DNA of 64,000 nucleotides from Isoptericola croceus (GTDB lineage: Bacteria; Actinomycetota; Actinomycetes; Actinomycetales; Cellulomonadaceae), in the NCBI RefSeq assembly GCF_029382255.1, contig NZ_JARLLG010000012.1, positions 57,166 to 121,165 of the forward strand. Reading direction: 5' to 3'. The position numbers and the translations under genes are program-made. The notes beneath the pieces were generated by a model. It searched no databases. It had not been told where the DNA came from and worked only from the letters and a program-made list of their open reading frames with translations. Within the stretch, counting starts at the first letter, position 1; every line of letters starts with the position of its first letter. Positions 40,996-51,528 of the stretch are shown here, piece after piece.

Positions 40996-43900
40996 GTGCA
41001 CCTCAAGACGCTGACGCTCCGGGGCTTCAAGTCGTTCGCCTCGGCGACGACGCTGCGCCTGGAACCCGGCATCACGTGCGTGGTCGGCCCCAACGGCTCC
41101 GGCAAGTCGAACGTCGTCGACGCCCTGTCCTGGGTGATGGGGGAGCAGGGCGCCAAGTCGTTGCGCGGCGGCAAGATGGAGGACGTCATCTTCGCCGGCA
41201 CCGCGGGCCGCCCGCCGCTGGGCCGGGCCGAGGTGTCGCTGACCATCGACAACACCGACGGCGCCCTGCCGATCGACTACACCGAGGTGACGATCTCCCG
41301 CACCCTGTTCCGCAGCGGCGGGTCGGAGTACGCGATCAACGGCAGCTCGTGCCGGCTGCTGGACATCCAGGAGCTGCTCAGCGACTCAGGGATCGGTCGC
41401 GAGATGCACGTCGTCGTCGGCCAGGGGCAGCTCGACCAGGTCCTGCGCGCCACGCCCGAGGACCGCCGAGGTTTCATCGAGGAGGCTGCCGGGGTCCTCA
41501 AGCACCGCAAGCGCAAGGAGAAGGCGCTGCGCAAGCTCGAGGCGATGGCCGGCAACCTGGCCCGCCTCACCGACCTCACCACGGAGCTGCGCCGTCAGCT
41601 CGGGCCGCTGGGACGCCAGGCAGAGGCCGCGCGCAAGGCCCGCACCGTCCAGGCCGACCTCCGCGACGCCCGCGCACGGCTGCTCGCCGACGATCTCGCC
41701 CAGCTCGGCGCCCAGCTCGAGCAGGAGCGCGCCGACGAGGCGGCGCTCGAGGCGCGCCGCCGGGAGACGGAGGAGGCGCTGGGCGCGGCCCGGCAACGGC
41801 TGGCCCGGCTGGAGGTCGCGGCCGCCGCCTCGACCCAGGCGGCCTCCCGTGCCGCCGAGACCTTCCACGGCCTCGGCGCCGTCCGTGAGCGCTTGCGAGG
41901 CCTGGCCTCCCTGGCCGACGAGCGCGTCCGGCTGCTCGGGACCGTCGAGCCCGAGCAACGCGGCCAGGACCCCGACGAGCTCGAGGCGCAGGCCGAGCGT
42001 GCCCGGACCTCCGAGGCCGAGCTGGAGCGCGAGGTCGAGATCGCCCGGGCAGCGCTCGCGGACGCCGTCGCCACCCGGGCGGACACCGAGGAGGTGGCCG
42101 GCGCTGCGGAGAAGGAGCTCGCCACGCTGCTGAGAGGTGCTGCCGACCGCCGCGAGGGCCTGGCGCGGCTCTCCGGGCAGGTCGCCGCTCGCCGCAGTCG
42201 GGTCGAGGCGGCCGACGCCGAGATCGAACGGGTGCGCGAGGGGCTCGCCGAGGCGGAGCGCAGGGCCCAGGAAGCCGCGGACCGCTTCGCCGAGCTCGAA
42301 CGAGACGTGCTGGGGGCCGAGGCCGGGGAGGAGGGCCTCGATGCCGAGCACGAGAACGCCGTCGCCGCGCTGACGGACGCACGGGCCGCCGTCGACCGGC
42401 TCGAGGACCAGGTCTCCGCCGCGGAGACGGACCGCGCGACGTGGTCGGCGCGCGTCGAGACGCTGAGCCTGAGCCTGGACCGCAAGGACGGCGCGGGTGC
42501 GCTGCTCGCGGCGGACCAGGACGGCGTCCTGGGTTCCGTCGCGGCGCTGCTGGGTGTCGAGCCCGGATACGAGGAGGCGGTCGCCGCCGCGCTCGGGCCG
42601 CTGGCCGACGCCGTCGCGGTGGAGAGCCTCGAGACGGCGGTCGACGCGCTGCGGATGCTGCGCGACGACGACGCGGGGCGTGCGGGTCTGGTCGTGGGCG
42701 GGCCCGACGGCGGCACTCCCGCTCCGCTGGACGTCCCGCTCCCGGCAGGCGCCCGCCACGCCGTCGAGATCGTGACCGCCTCGGGCCCGGCCGCGGCTGC
42801 GTTGCGTCACCTGCTGGCCGACGTCGTCGTGGTGGAAGATCTCGCTCAGGCCCGGGCCCTCGTCGCGACGCACCGCAGCGCGGTGGCGGTCACCCGGGCG
42901 GGCGACCTGCTCGCCGCGACCCGCGCCTCGGGCGGCTCGGCGGCCGCACCGAGCGTCCTGCACCTGACGAGCGCCCTGGACGAGGCGCGGGCCGGCCTGG
43001 ACGACGCCGTCGCGCGCGGCGAGCGAGGACGAGCCGAGCTGGTGGACGCCCGTGCGAGGCTCGAGGCCGCGCAGGCGCGGCACGACGAGGCGCTGGACCG
43101 CCTCCACGAGTCGGACGCCGCGATGGCGGCGGTCGCCGAGCAGCTCGGGACGCTGGGGTCCGCCCGGACCGGCGCGCAGGCCGAGGCGGAGCGCCACCGC
43201 ACGGCGCTGGCCGAGGCGACCGAGCGCCGGCGGGTCGACGAGGCCGAGCTGGACGAGCTCGTCCGGCGCCTCGAGGTGGCCGAGACCGAACCGACCCGGT
43301 CCGAGGAGGACGTCGAGGCGGCGACCGGGGCCCGGGACGCGGCCCAGGTGCGCGCCACGTCCGCCCGGCAGTCCGAGACCGAGGCGCGCCTGACCCTGCG
43401 CACCGCCGAGGAGCGCGCCCGTGCGGTCTCCGGCCGTGCCCAAGGACTGGCCCGGGCGGCCGCCCAGGAACGCCGCGCACGCGAGCAGGCAGCGGTGCGG
43501 GCCCGGCGGCGTGCGGCGCAGGCGGAGCGCGCCGCCGGCGTGCGGACCGCCGTCGCCACGGCGCTCGAGGTGCTGGCCCGCTCGTCGGAACGGGCCGCGG
43601 CCGAGCGCGCCGCCGCGGAGGCCGACCGGGACGCGCAACGGGTCGAGGTGGACGCGGTGCGCGCCGACGTCGACCGGCTGGCCGGAGAGCTGCGCGACCT
43701 GACTGACGTGGCGCACCGGGACGAGGTCGCTCGCGCCCAGCAGGTCGCCCGGCTCGAGCAGCTGCACGCCCGGGCGGTCGAGGAGCTCGGGACCGACCCC
43801 GAGGCACTGGTGGAGGAGTTCGGCCCGCACCGTGAGGTCCCGGTGCCCCGGCCGCCGGATGCCGCGGACGACGACCCGGACCCCGACCCCGTGCCCTACG

Positions 43901-44565
43901 TGCGCGCGGAGCAGGAGAAGCGTCTCGCCACGGCCGAGCGCGCCCTGAAGCGGATCGGTACCGTCAACCCCCTGGCGCTGGAGGAGTTCGCCGCGCTGGA
44001 GGAGCGTCACCGGTTCCTCAGCGAGCAGCTCGCGGACCTCAAGGGCTCGCGCGCCGACCTGCTGCAGATCGTCGCGGAGATCGACGAGCGGGTCCAGCAG
44101 GTCTTCGCCGAGGCGTACCAGGACACCGCGGCGCAGTTCGAGAGGGTCTTCTCCCGGCTGTTCCCGGGTGGGGAGGGCAGGCTGGTGCTCACCGAGCCCG
44201 GCGACCTGCTCACCACCGGGATCGAGGTCGAGGCCCGGCCGGCCGGCAAGAAGGTCAAGCGGTTGTCGCTGCTCTCGGGTGGCGAACGGTCGCTGACCGC
44301 GGTGGCGTTCCTCGTGTCGATCTTCAAGGCCCGCCCGAGCCCGTTCTATGTGATGGACGAGGTCGAGGCCGCGCTCGACGACGTCAACCTCGGCCGCCTG
44401 CTGGAGATCTTCCGCGAGCTGCAGGAGGACTCCCAGCTCGTCGTCATCACGCACCAGAAGCGCACGATGGAGGTCGCGGACGCGCTCTACGGTGTCACGA
44501 TGCGTGGTGACGGTGTGACCACCGTCATCTCGCAGAGGCTGCGCGAGACGGCGGAGGCCGGGTGA
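40996..44565 (+). CDS. smc: Chromosome segregation protein SMC
   Basis: A 1189-residue condensin ATPase. Walker A is CVVGPNGSGKSNVVDALSWV near the N-terminus. Two long coiled coils (about 170-500 and 680-980) flank a hinge near 510-660 (GVLGSVAALLGVEPGYEEAV). The C-terminal head has RLSLLSGGERSLTAVAFLVS, then Walker B FYVMDEVEAALDD. The GTG start (40996) is chosen because HLKTLTLRGFKSFA is the conserved N-terminus. It handles chromosome compaction and segregation with ScpAB. The small membrane protein gene follows within 2 nt. Confidence 0.95.
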   Translation: MHLKTLTLRGFKSFASATTLRLEPGITCVVGPNGSGKSNVVDALSWVMGEQGAKSLRGGKMEDVIFAGTAGRPPLGRAEVSLTIDNTDGALPIDYTEVTISRTLFRSGGSEYAINGSSCRLLDIQELLSDSGIGREMHVVVGQGQLDQVLRATPEDRRGFIEEAAGVLKHRKRKEKALRKLEAMAGNLARLTDLTTELRRQLGPLGRQAEAARKARTVQADLRDARARLLADDLAQLGAQLEQERADEAALEARRRETEEALGAARQRLARLEVAAAASTQAASRAAETFHGLGAVRERLRGLASLADERVRLLGTVEPEQRGQDPDELEAQAERARTSEAELEREVEIARAALADAVATRADTEEVAGAAEKELATLLRGAADRREGLARLSGQVAARRSRVEAADAEIERVREGLAEAERRAQEAADRFAELERDVLGAEAGEEGLDAEHENAVAALTDARAAVDRLEDQVSAAETDRATWSARVETLSLSLDRKDGAGALLAADQDGVLGSVAALLGVEPGYEEAVAAALGPLADAVAVESLETAVDALRMLRDDDAGRAGLVVGGPDGGTPAPLDVPLPAGARHAVEIVTASGPAAAALRHLLADVVVVEDLAQARALVATHRSAVAVTRAGDLLAATRASGGSAAAPSVLHLTSALDEARAGLDDAVARGERGRAELVDARARLEAAQARHDEALDRLHESDAAMAAVAEQLGTLGSARTGAQAEAERHRTALAEATERRRVDEAELDELVRRLEVAETEPTRSEEDVEAATGARDAAQVRATSARQSETEARLTLRTAEERARAVSGRAQGLARAAAQERRAREQAAVRARRRAAQAERAAGVRTAVATALEVLARSSERAAAERAAAEADRDAQRVEVDAVRADVDRLAGELRDLTDVAHRDEVARAQQVARLEQLHARAVEELGTDPEALVEEFGPHREVPVPRPPDAADDDPDPDPVPYVRAEQEKRLATAERALKRIGTVNPLALEEFAALEERHRFLSEQLADLKGSRADLLQIVAEIDERVQQVFAEAYQDTAAQFERVFSRLFPGGEGRLVLTEPGDLLTTGIEVEARPAGKKVKRLSLLSGGERSLTAVAFLVSIFKARPSPFYVMDEVEAALDDVNLGRLLEIFRELQEDSQLVVITHQKRTMEVADALYGVTMRGDGVTTVISQRLRETAEAG

Positions 44566-44567
44566 CA

Positions 44568-44912
44568 ATGGGTGCCATGGCTCTCGTCGTATGGATCCTC
44601 GTCTCTCTGCTGGTCGCAGCGGCCGTCTTCCTGGTCGCCAACGTCATGGAGAAGCGGGACGACGACGACGTCCGGGGCGTGCGCGCGTTCCTGCGCGACT
44701 TCCGTGCAGGGCTGAGCCGACGCCGTCGTACCGCGGCCCCCGAGCCGGTGGACACCGACATGGACGCCTTCTTCGCGGCGACGATCGAGGACGCGCCCGC
44801 CTACGTCGACGCCGACGAGCTGTCCGGGGTGCTGCAGCGGGCCCAGGAGCGCGTGAGCACGCCGTTCCACGGGACGCCGCGTGCCAGCGGCCCGGGTGTT
44901 CCCGGCCCCTGA
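44568..44912 (+). CDS. Small single-pass membrane protein, 114 aa
   Basis: One N-terminal helix (about residues 4-24: MALVVWILVSLLVAAAVFLV) is followed by a charged cytosolic tail (RDDDDVRGVRAFLRDFRAG; later TDMDAFFAATIEDAPAYVDA). No family recognised. ATG 44568 follows GGAGG at a distance of 11 nt; ATG 44577 and GTG 44562 are alternatives. The position between smc and ftsY suggests an envelope-related accessory, but there is no direct evidence of function. Confidence 0.6.
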   Translation: MGAMALVVWILVSLLVAAAVFLVANVMEKRDDDDVRGVRAFLRDFRAGLSRRRRTAAPEPVDTDMDAFFAATIEDAPAYVDADELSGVLQRAQERVSTPFHGTPRASGPGVPGP

Positions 44913-44979
44913 CCGCTCGCGCGCCGCGCCGCACCGCACCAGCACGCGTCGTGGCCACGGTCTGGGAGACTAGGGGACC

Positions 44980-46146
44980 GTGACTGAACTTCTCTGGCTC
45001 TGGATCGTTCTCGGTGTGGTTCTCGTCGTGGGCGTCGGTTCCGCGCTCGTCGTGCCGCGGCTGCGTGGCCGTCGGCGCGACGACGTCGGCGCACCGACGC
45101 TGGACGACGCTCCCGCCCGCGACGGGGTCGCCTCGCCGGAGCGGACCGCCGTCGACGAGGCGCCGGAGACGCCCGTGGCGCCGGACGCCGCTCCGGCGCT
45201 CGAGACACCGGCTCCCGTGGCAGGCCGGATGGTGCGTCTGCGCGACCGGCTGGCACGTTCCGGATCGCCGCTCGGTGCCCGCCTGCTGAGCGTCCTGTCG
45301 CGCGACCACCTCACCGAGGACGACTGGGACGAGCTCGAGGAGACGCTCCTGCTCGCCGACATCGGCGCGGGGCCCGCGGAGGAGCTGCTCAAGGCGTTGC
45401 GCACCCGTGTGCGCGTCGAAGGTGTGCGCGACCCGGCAGCGGTGCGCGAGCTGCTGCGCTCGGAGCTGGTCAAGGTCGTCGACCCCACCATGGACCGGAC
45501 GATCGCCACCACCCGGCCGCTGGTCGACGGGAAGCCGAAGCCCGCCGTCGTGCTCGTCGTGGGGGTGAACGGCACCGGCAAGACGACCACGGTCGGCAAG
45601 CTCGCGCGGGTGCTCGTCGCGGAGGGTCGGACGGTGGTGCTGGGTGCCGCCGACACGTTCCGCGCCGCGGCGGCCGACCAGCTCACCACGTGGGGCGCGC
45701 GCGTGGGCGTGGAGACGGTGCGATCGGACCGCGACGGTGCCGACCCGGCCGCGGTGGCGTTCGACGCGGTGGCCAAGGGGGCGCAGGACGGCGTCGACGT
45801 CGTCCTGGTGGACACGGCCGGCCGGTTGCAGAACAAGGCGGGGCTGATGGACGAGCTCGGCAAGATCAGCCGCGTCATCACCCGCGAGGCACCGCTCGGC
45901 GAGGTCCTGCTGGTGCTGGACGCCACCACGGGGCAGAACGGGATGCAGCAGGCGAAGGTCTTCAGCGAGGTCGCGGGTGTGACCGGCATCGTGCTCACGA
46001 AGCTGGACGGCACGGCCAAGGGCGGGATCGTCGTGGCGGTGCAGCGCGAGCTGGGGGTGCCGGTCAAGCTCGTGGGACTCGGGGAGGGGCCGGACGACCT
46101 GGCGCCGTTCGACCCGGAGGATTTCGTCGACGGCCTGCTGGGGTAG
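44980..46146 (+). CDS. ftsY: Signal recognition particle receptor FtsY
   Basis: A 388-residue SRP GTPase. It begins with a true membrane segment (LLWLWIVLGVVLVVGVGSAL), then an acidic/Pro linker and the NG domain. G1 is VVGVNGTGKTTTVGKLARVL, followed by LGAADTFRAAAADQL, DVVLVDTAGRLQNKAGLMDE, LTKLDGTAKGG and GLGEGPDDL. It docks ribosome-SRP complexes at the membrane together with Ffh (49871-51508). The N-terminal helix fits actinobacterial FtsY. Confidence 0.95.
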   Translation: MTELLWLWIVLGVVLVVGVGSALVVPRLRGRRRDDVGAPTLDDAPARDGVASPERTAVDEAPETPVAPDAAPALETPAPVAGRMVRLRDRLARSGSPLGARLLSVLSRDHLTEDDWDELEETLLLADIGAGPAEELLKALRTRVRVEGVRDPAAVRELLRSELVKVVDPTMDRTIATTRPLVDGKPKPAVVLVVGVNGTGKTTTVGKLARVLVAEGRTVVLGAADTFRAAAADQLTTWGARVGVETVRSDRDGADPAAVAFDAVAKGAQDGVDVVLVDTAGRLQNKAGLMDELGKISRVITREAPLGEVLLVLDATTGQNGMQQAKVFSEVAGVTGIVLTKLDGTAKGGIVVAVQRELGVPVKLVGLGEGPDDLAPFDPEDFVDGLLG

Positions 46147-46256
46147 GACGCGTGGATCGCGTGACGGTCTCGGTCGGATCACGGCAGGGTCACGGTGAGG
46201 CCCGAACCGTCTCGCACTCCGGACAGAAATCGGATGTTTACGCGGGCGAGCGGTCT

Positions 46257-46272
46257 GTCACACGGTCGTAAC
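46257..46272 (+). promoter_or_regulatory. GlnR-like nitrogen box upstream of amtB
   Basis: GTCAC-ACGGTC-GTAAC matches the gTnAC-n6-(G)nAAC layout of actinobacterial GlnR boxes, about 85 bp before the amtB start. A second half-like sequence, GTTTAC, lies about 20 bp upstream. The following amtB-glnK-glnD genes are the classical GlnR regulon, which supports the reading; binding is not shown. Confidence 0.5.
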
Positions 46273-46354
46273 ACAACCTCTGTCCAGTGGAAACCCCGCA
46301 CCGCCACGGTGGTCACCGACCGGCCACACGGGCTGGCGAGGGGAGTAACACACG

Positions 46355-47970
<1,616 letters not shown>

Positions 47971-47975
47971 CGCCG

Positions 47976-49826
47976 ATGGCTGACCAGCCTTCCACGGCCG
48001 GTCCCGCACTGCCCCATGTCAGGGCCCCGCACCCCGGTCCCGGGGTGCGGGGCCCTGTCGCGGGGCTGCGCGAGGACCTGCTCACCGCAGCCGCCGACCT
48101 CAGCGGACCCGGGCGCTCCGGCGTCGCGCGCCGCGCCACCCTCCAGCAGATCGTCACCGAACGACTCACCGCGCTGTACGCGGAGGCGACGGCCGGCGTC
48201 GAGCCCACCGGGATCGCGCTGGCCGCGGTCGGCTCCCTCGGGCGGGGCGAGCTGGGCCCCCTGTCCGACCTCGACCTCGTGCTGATCCACGACGGGCGCT
48301 CGCACAAGCCGGACGCGCTGGCCGGCATCGCCGAGCGCCTCTGGTACCCGCTGTGGGACTCGGGGGTCGACATCGACCATGCCGTCCGGTCGCTCAACCA
48401 GACACGCCAGCTGGCCAGCCGGGACCTGCCGGCCGCCGTCGGCTGGCTCGACGTGCGCCCCGTGGCGGGGGACGCCGTCGTCGTGCACCGGGCGGCCTCG
48501 GGGATCCTCACCGACTGGCGCTCGGCGTCGCGCCGCCGGTTGCCCGAGCTGCTGGCGAGCGTGCGCGAGCGGGCCGACCGCTCGGGCGAGCTCGCCTACC
48601 TCATCGAACCGGACCTCAAGGAGGCGCGCGGTGGCATCCGCGACGCCGTCGTGCTGTCCGCTCTCGCCGCGACGTGGCTCACCGACCGGCCGCACGGCCG
48701 GGTGGACACCGCCTACGCGCACCTGCTCGACGTGCGCGACGCGCTCCATGTCGTCACACGTCGACGCTCGACCCGCCTGCTCCTGGGGGACCTGGACGAG
48801 GTCGCCCGGCTTGCCGGGCACGACGACCCCGACGAGCTGCTCGCCAGCCTGGCGGAGGCCGGTCGGGAGATCTCCTTCGCGCTCGACTCGACGGTGCGCC
48901 GGGCCCGCCAGGCGTTGCAACGCCCTGCGGCCCGCAAGCCCGTGCTGGTGCGCGGACGCCGCCAGCCGCCGCGGCTGCGGTCGGTGGGGGACGGGCTCGT
49001 GGAGCACGACGGCGAGCTCGTGTTGGGTGTGACGGCGGAACCTGCCGAGGATCCGCAGCTGTCCCTGCGTGCCGCGGCGACGGCGGCGCGCACCGGCCTC
49101 GCGCTCTCACCGGTGACCGTGCACTCCCTGGCGGACTGCCCCCCGCTGCCGGAGCCGTGGCCCCGGACGGCTCGAGGACACCTGCTCACCCTGCTCGGGT
49201 CCGGCCCGGCACAGGTCCACGTCTGGGAGGCGCTCGACCTGGCCGGTGCCGTCACCACCTGGATCCCGGAGTGGGCGGACGTCCGCAACAAGCCGCAGCG
49301 GGCGGCGATCCACCGCCACACCGTGGACCGCCACCTCGTGGAGACGGCCTCCCTGGCCACGGCGGTGCGCAAGCAGCAGATCTCCCGCGGCGTCGCCGCC
49401 GAGCACCTGCCGTCGGACCTGCTGCTGGTCGCCGCGGTCCTGCACGACATCGGCAAGCGTCGACGTGCCGAGTGCTCGGACCACTCCGTGGAGGGTGCGC
49501 GGATCGCCCCCGCGATCGTGCGCCGGATGGGCTTCGACGAGGCGTTCGCCGCCGACGTCGCCACCCTGGTGCGCCAGCACCTGACCTTGGCGTCGCTCGC
49601 CACGAGCGCCGACCTCGAGGACCCGGAGACCGTGCGACGGCTGCTGGAGGCGCTCGACCACCGCCTCGACCTGCTCGAGGTGCTCCGGGCCCTGACCGAG
49701 GCCGACGCGTCCTCGCTCGGTCCCGCAGGATGGACCGGCTGGCGCGCGAGCCTGGTCGACCAGCTCACCCGGGCTGCCCGTGCCGAGCTGACGGCACCGT
49801 CCGAGGCGGCCGGAGGGGGCCGGTAG
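47976..49826 (+). CDS. glnD: PII (de)nucleotidylyltransferase GlnD, short form without C-terminal ACT domains
   Basis: A 616-residue protein. The nucleotidyltransferase motif is [20 protein letters not shown], and the linker has [18 protein letters not shown]. The HD domain has [14 protein letters not shown] and [20 protein letters not shown]. The protein ends about 130 residues after the HD motif, where full GlnD proteins (about 800-900 residues) carry two ACT domains that sense glutamine. An 18-bp hairpin lies inside the annotated N-terminal codons (48020-48057), so GTG 48045 (593 residues) may be the real start. It would modify the Tyr of the adjacent PII protein. Confidence 0.85.
   Translation: MADQPSTAGPALPHVRAPHPGPGVRGPVAGLREDLLTAAADLSGPGRSGVARRATLQQIVTERLTALYAEATAGVEPTGIALAAVGSLGRGELGPLSDLDLVLIHDGRSHKPDALAGIAERLWYPLWDSGVDIDHAVRSLNQTRQLASRDLPAAVGWLDVRPVAGDAVVVHRAASGILTDWRSASRRRLPELLASVRERADRSGELAYLIEPDLKEARGGIRDAVVLSALAATWLTDRPHGRVDTAYAHLLDVRDALHVVTRRRSTRLLLGDLDEVARLAGHDDPDELLASLAEAGREISFALDSTVRRARQALQRPAARKPVLVRGRRQPPRLRSVGDGLVEHDGELVLGVTAEPAEDPQLSLRAAATAARTGLALSPVTVHSLADCPPLPEPWPRTARGHLLTLLGSGPAQVHVWEALDLAGAVTTWIPEWADVRNKPQRAAIHRHTVDRHLVETASLATAVRKQQISRGVAAEHLPSDLLLVAAVLHDIGKRRRAECSDHSVEGARIAPAIVRRMGFDEAFAADVATLVRQHLTLASLATSADLEDPETVRRLLEALDHRLDLLEVLRALTEADASSLGPAGWTGWRASLVDQLTRAARAELTAPSEAAGGGR
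48020..48057 (+). terminator. Perfect 18-bp hairpin at the glnK-glnD junction
   Basis: CAGGGCCCCGCACCCCGG (48020-48037) pairs perfectly with CCGGGGTGCGGGGCCCTG (48040-48057), with 2 nt between. It begins 50 nt after the glnK stop. It looks like an attenuating terminator that reduces glnD expression relative to amtB-glnK. If the upstream ATG (47976) is used, the hairpin is also coding, which would be unusual. Confidence 0.65.
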
Positions 49827-49870
49827 GCTAGGGGACCGCACTTCATCCACCCCGCGAAGAGGACCTCCTG

Positions 49871-51508
49871 GTGTTCAACTCCCTGTCGGACCGGCTCACC
49901 GCGACCTTCAAGAACCTGCGCGGCAAGGGACGTCTCTCCGAGGCGGACATCGACGCGACCGTGCGGGAGATCCGCCGCGCGCTGCTCGACGCCGACGTCG
50001 CCGTGCCCGTCGTGCGCGAGTTCACCGCCGCGGTGCGCGAGCGCGCGCTGTCCGCGGAGGTCTCGGGGGCGCTCAATCCCGCGCAGCAGGTCGTCAAGAT
50101 CGTCAACGACGAGCTCGTCACGATCCTCGGCGGCCAGACCCGGGCGTTGCAGCTCGCGAAGACCCCTCCGACGGTCATCATGCTCGCCGGCCTGCAGGGT
50201 GCCGGCAAGACGACCCTGGCGGGCAAGCTCGCCCTCGCCCTGAAGGACCAGGGGCACACCCCGCTCCTGGTCGCCGCGGACCTGCAGCGCCCCAATGCCG
50301 TGACCCAGCTGTCGGTGGTGGCGCAGCGTGCCGGCGTGCCGGTGTTCGCCCCGCACCCGGGGAACACCTCGGACCACGACATGGCCGACGGTGCCCTCGT
50401 GGGCGACCCCGTGGGCGTGGCGCGCGACGGCGTCGCCGAGGCGCGCTCGAAGCAGCACGACGTCGTCATCGTGGACACGGCGGGACGCCTGGGCGTCGAC
50501 CAGGTCCTCATGCAGCAGGCTGCCGACATCCGGTCGGCGATCACGCCGGACGAGGTCCTGTTCGTCATCGACGCGATGATCGGCCAGGACGCGGTCACCA
50601 CCGCCCAGGCCTTCGCCGAGGGCGTCGACTTCACCGGCGTCGTGCTGTCCAAGCTCGACGGCGACGCGCGAGGTGGTGCCGCGCTGTCGGTCGCCCAGGT
50701 CACCGGGCGGCCGATCATGTTCGCCTCGACCGGCGAGAAGCTCACCGAGTTCGAGGTCTTCCACCCGGACCGCATGGCGTCCCGGATCCTCGACATGGGC
50801 GACGTCCTCACGCTCATCGAGCAGGCCGAGAAGGCGTTCGACGCCGACGAGGCCGAGAAGATGGCGGCGAAGGTCGCCCAGGGCGAGGACTTCACGCTCA
50901 GCGACTTCCTGGTGCAGATGCAGCAGATGAAGAAGCTCGGCTCGATGAAGAAGATGCTCGGCATGATGCCCGGCATGGCTGACATGCGTGAGCAGCTCGA
51001 GAACTTCGACGAGCGTGAGGTCGACCGGGTCCAGGCGCTCATCCAGTCGATGACGCCGGCCGAGCGGGACAACCCGAAGATCATCAACGGGTCACGGCGG
51101 GCTCGGATCGCTCGTGGTGCGGGGCAGACCACCGCCGCGGTCAACGGGCTGCTCGACCGGTTCGCCCAGGCCCAGAAGATGATGCGCCAGATGTCGAAGG
51201 GCGGCGGGATGCCAGGGATGCCCGGTGGCATGCCGGGGATGCCGGGGATGCCTGGCGGCGGCAAGAAGTCGCGCGGCAAGCAGCAGCCGAAGAAGAAGGT
51301 CAAGGGCAAGTCGGGCAACCCCGCCAAGCGGGCGCAGCAGGAACGCGAGGCCATGCAGCGAGCGCTGGGCGGCGGGGCGAAGAAGCCGGCCCCGGCCGGC
51401 TCGGCCTTCGGCGTCTCGGGCACGGGCGAGGACCAGCAGGCCGCTGCGGACCTCGAGAACCTCCAGCTGCCGGGGGATCTCGGCAAGCTGCTCGGTGGAG
51501 GACGCTGA
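49871..51508 (+). CDS. ffh: Signal recognition particle protein Ffh
   Basis: A 545-residue SRP54-type GTPase. The N domain begins FNSLSDRLTATFKNLRGKG. G1 is LAGLQGAGKTTLAGKLALAL, then VAADLQRPNAVTQL, DVVIVDTAGRLGVDQ, SKLDGDARGGAAL and TGEKLTEFEVFHPDRMASRI. The M domain (about 330-470) is Met-rich with QMQQMKKLGSMKKMLGMMPG and ends in GMPGM repeats. A Lys/Ala-rich tail of about 70 residues follows. The start is GTG 49871, after AGAGGACCTCCTG. Partner of FtsY. Confidence 0.95.
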   Translation: MFNSLSDRLTATFKNLRGKGRLSEADIDATVREIRRALLDADVAVPVVREFTAAVRERALSAEVSGALNPAQQVVKIVNDELVTILGGQTRALQLAKTPPTVIMLAGLQGAGKTTLAGKLALALKDQGHTPLLVAADLQRPNAVTQLSVVAQRAGVPVFAPHPGNTSDHDMADGALVGDPVGVARDGVAEARSKQHDVVIVDTAGRLGVDQVLMQQAADIRSAITPDEVLFVIDAMIGQDAVTTAQAFAEGVDFTGVVLSKLDGDARGGAALSVAQVTGRPIMFASTGEKLTEFEVFHPDRMASRILDMGDVLTLIEQAEKAFDADEAEKMAAKVAQGEDFTLSDFLVQMQQMKKLGSMKKMLGMMPGMADMREQLENFDEREVDRVQALIQSMTPAERDNPKIINGSRRARIARGAGQTTAAVNGLLDRFAQAQKMMRQMSKGGGMPGMPGGMPGMPGMPGGGKKSRGKQQPKKKVKGKSGNPAKRAQQEREAMQRALGGGAKKPAPAGSAFGVSGTGEDQQAAADLENLQLPGDLGKLLGGGR

Positions 51509-51528
51509 CGCCCCGGTAGGCTGCCGAC

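Noticed and set aside
41386-44568. A 1060-codon open frame on the minus strand across smc
   Set aside because: Shadow of smc with low-complexity Arg/Gly/Leu composition and no recognisable motif.
47976-49826. Frameshift explaining the missing ACT domains of GlnD
   Set aside because: The 44 bases between the glnD stop and the ffh start leave no room for ACT-coding sequence, so a simple frameshift is not the cause.
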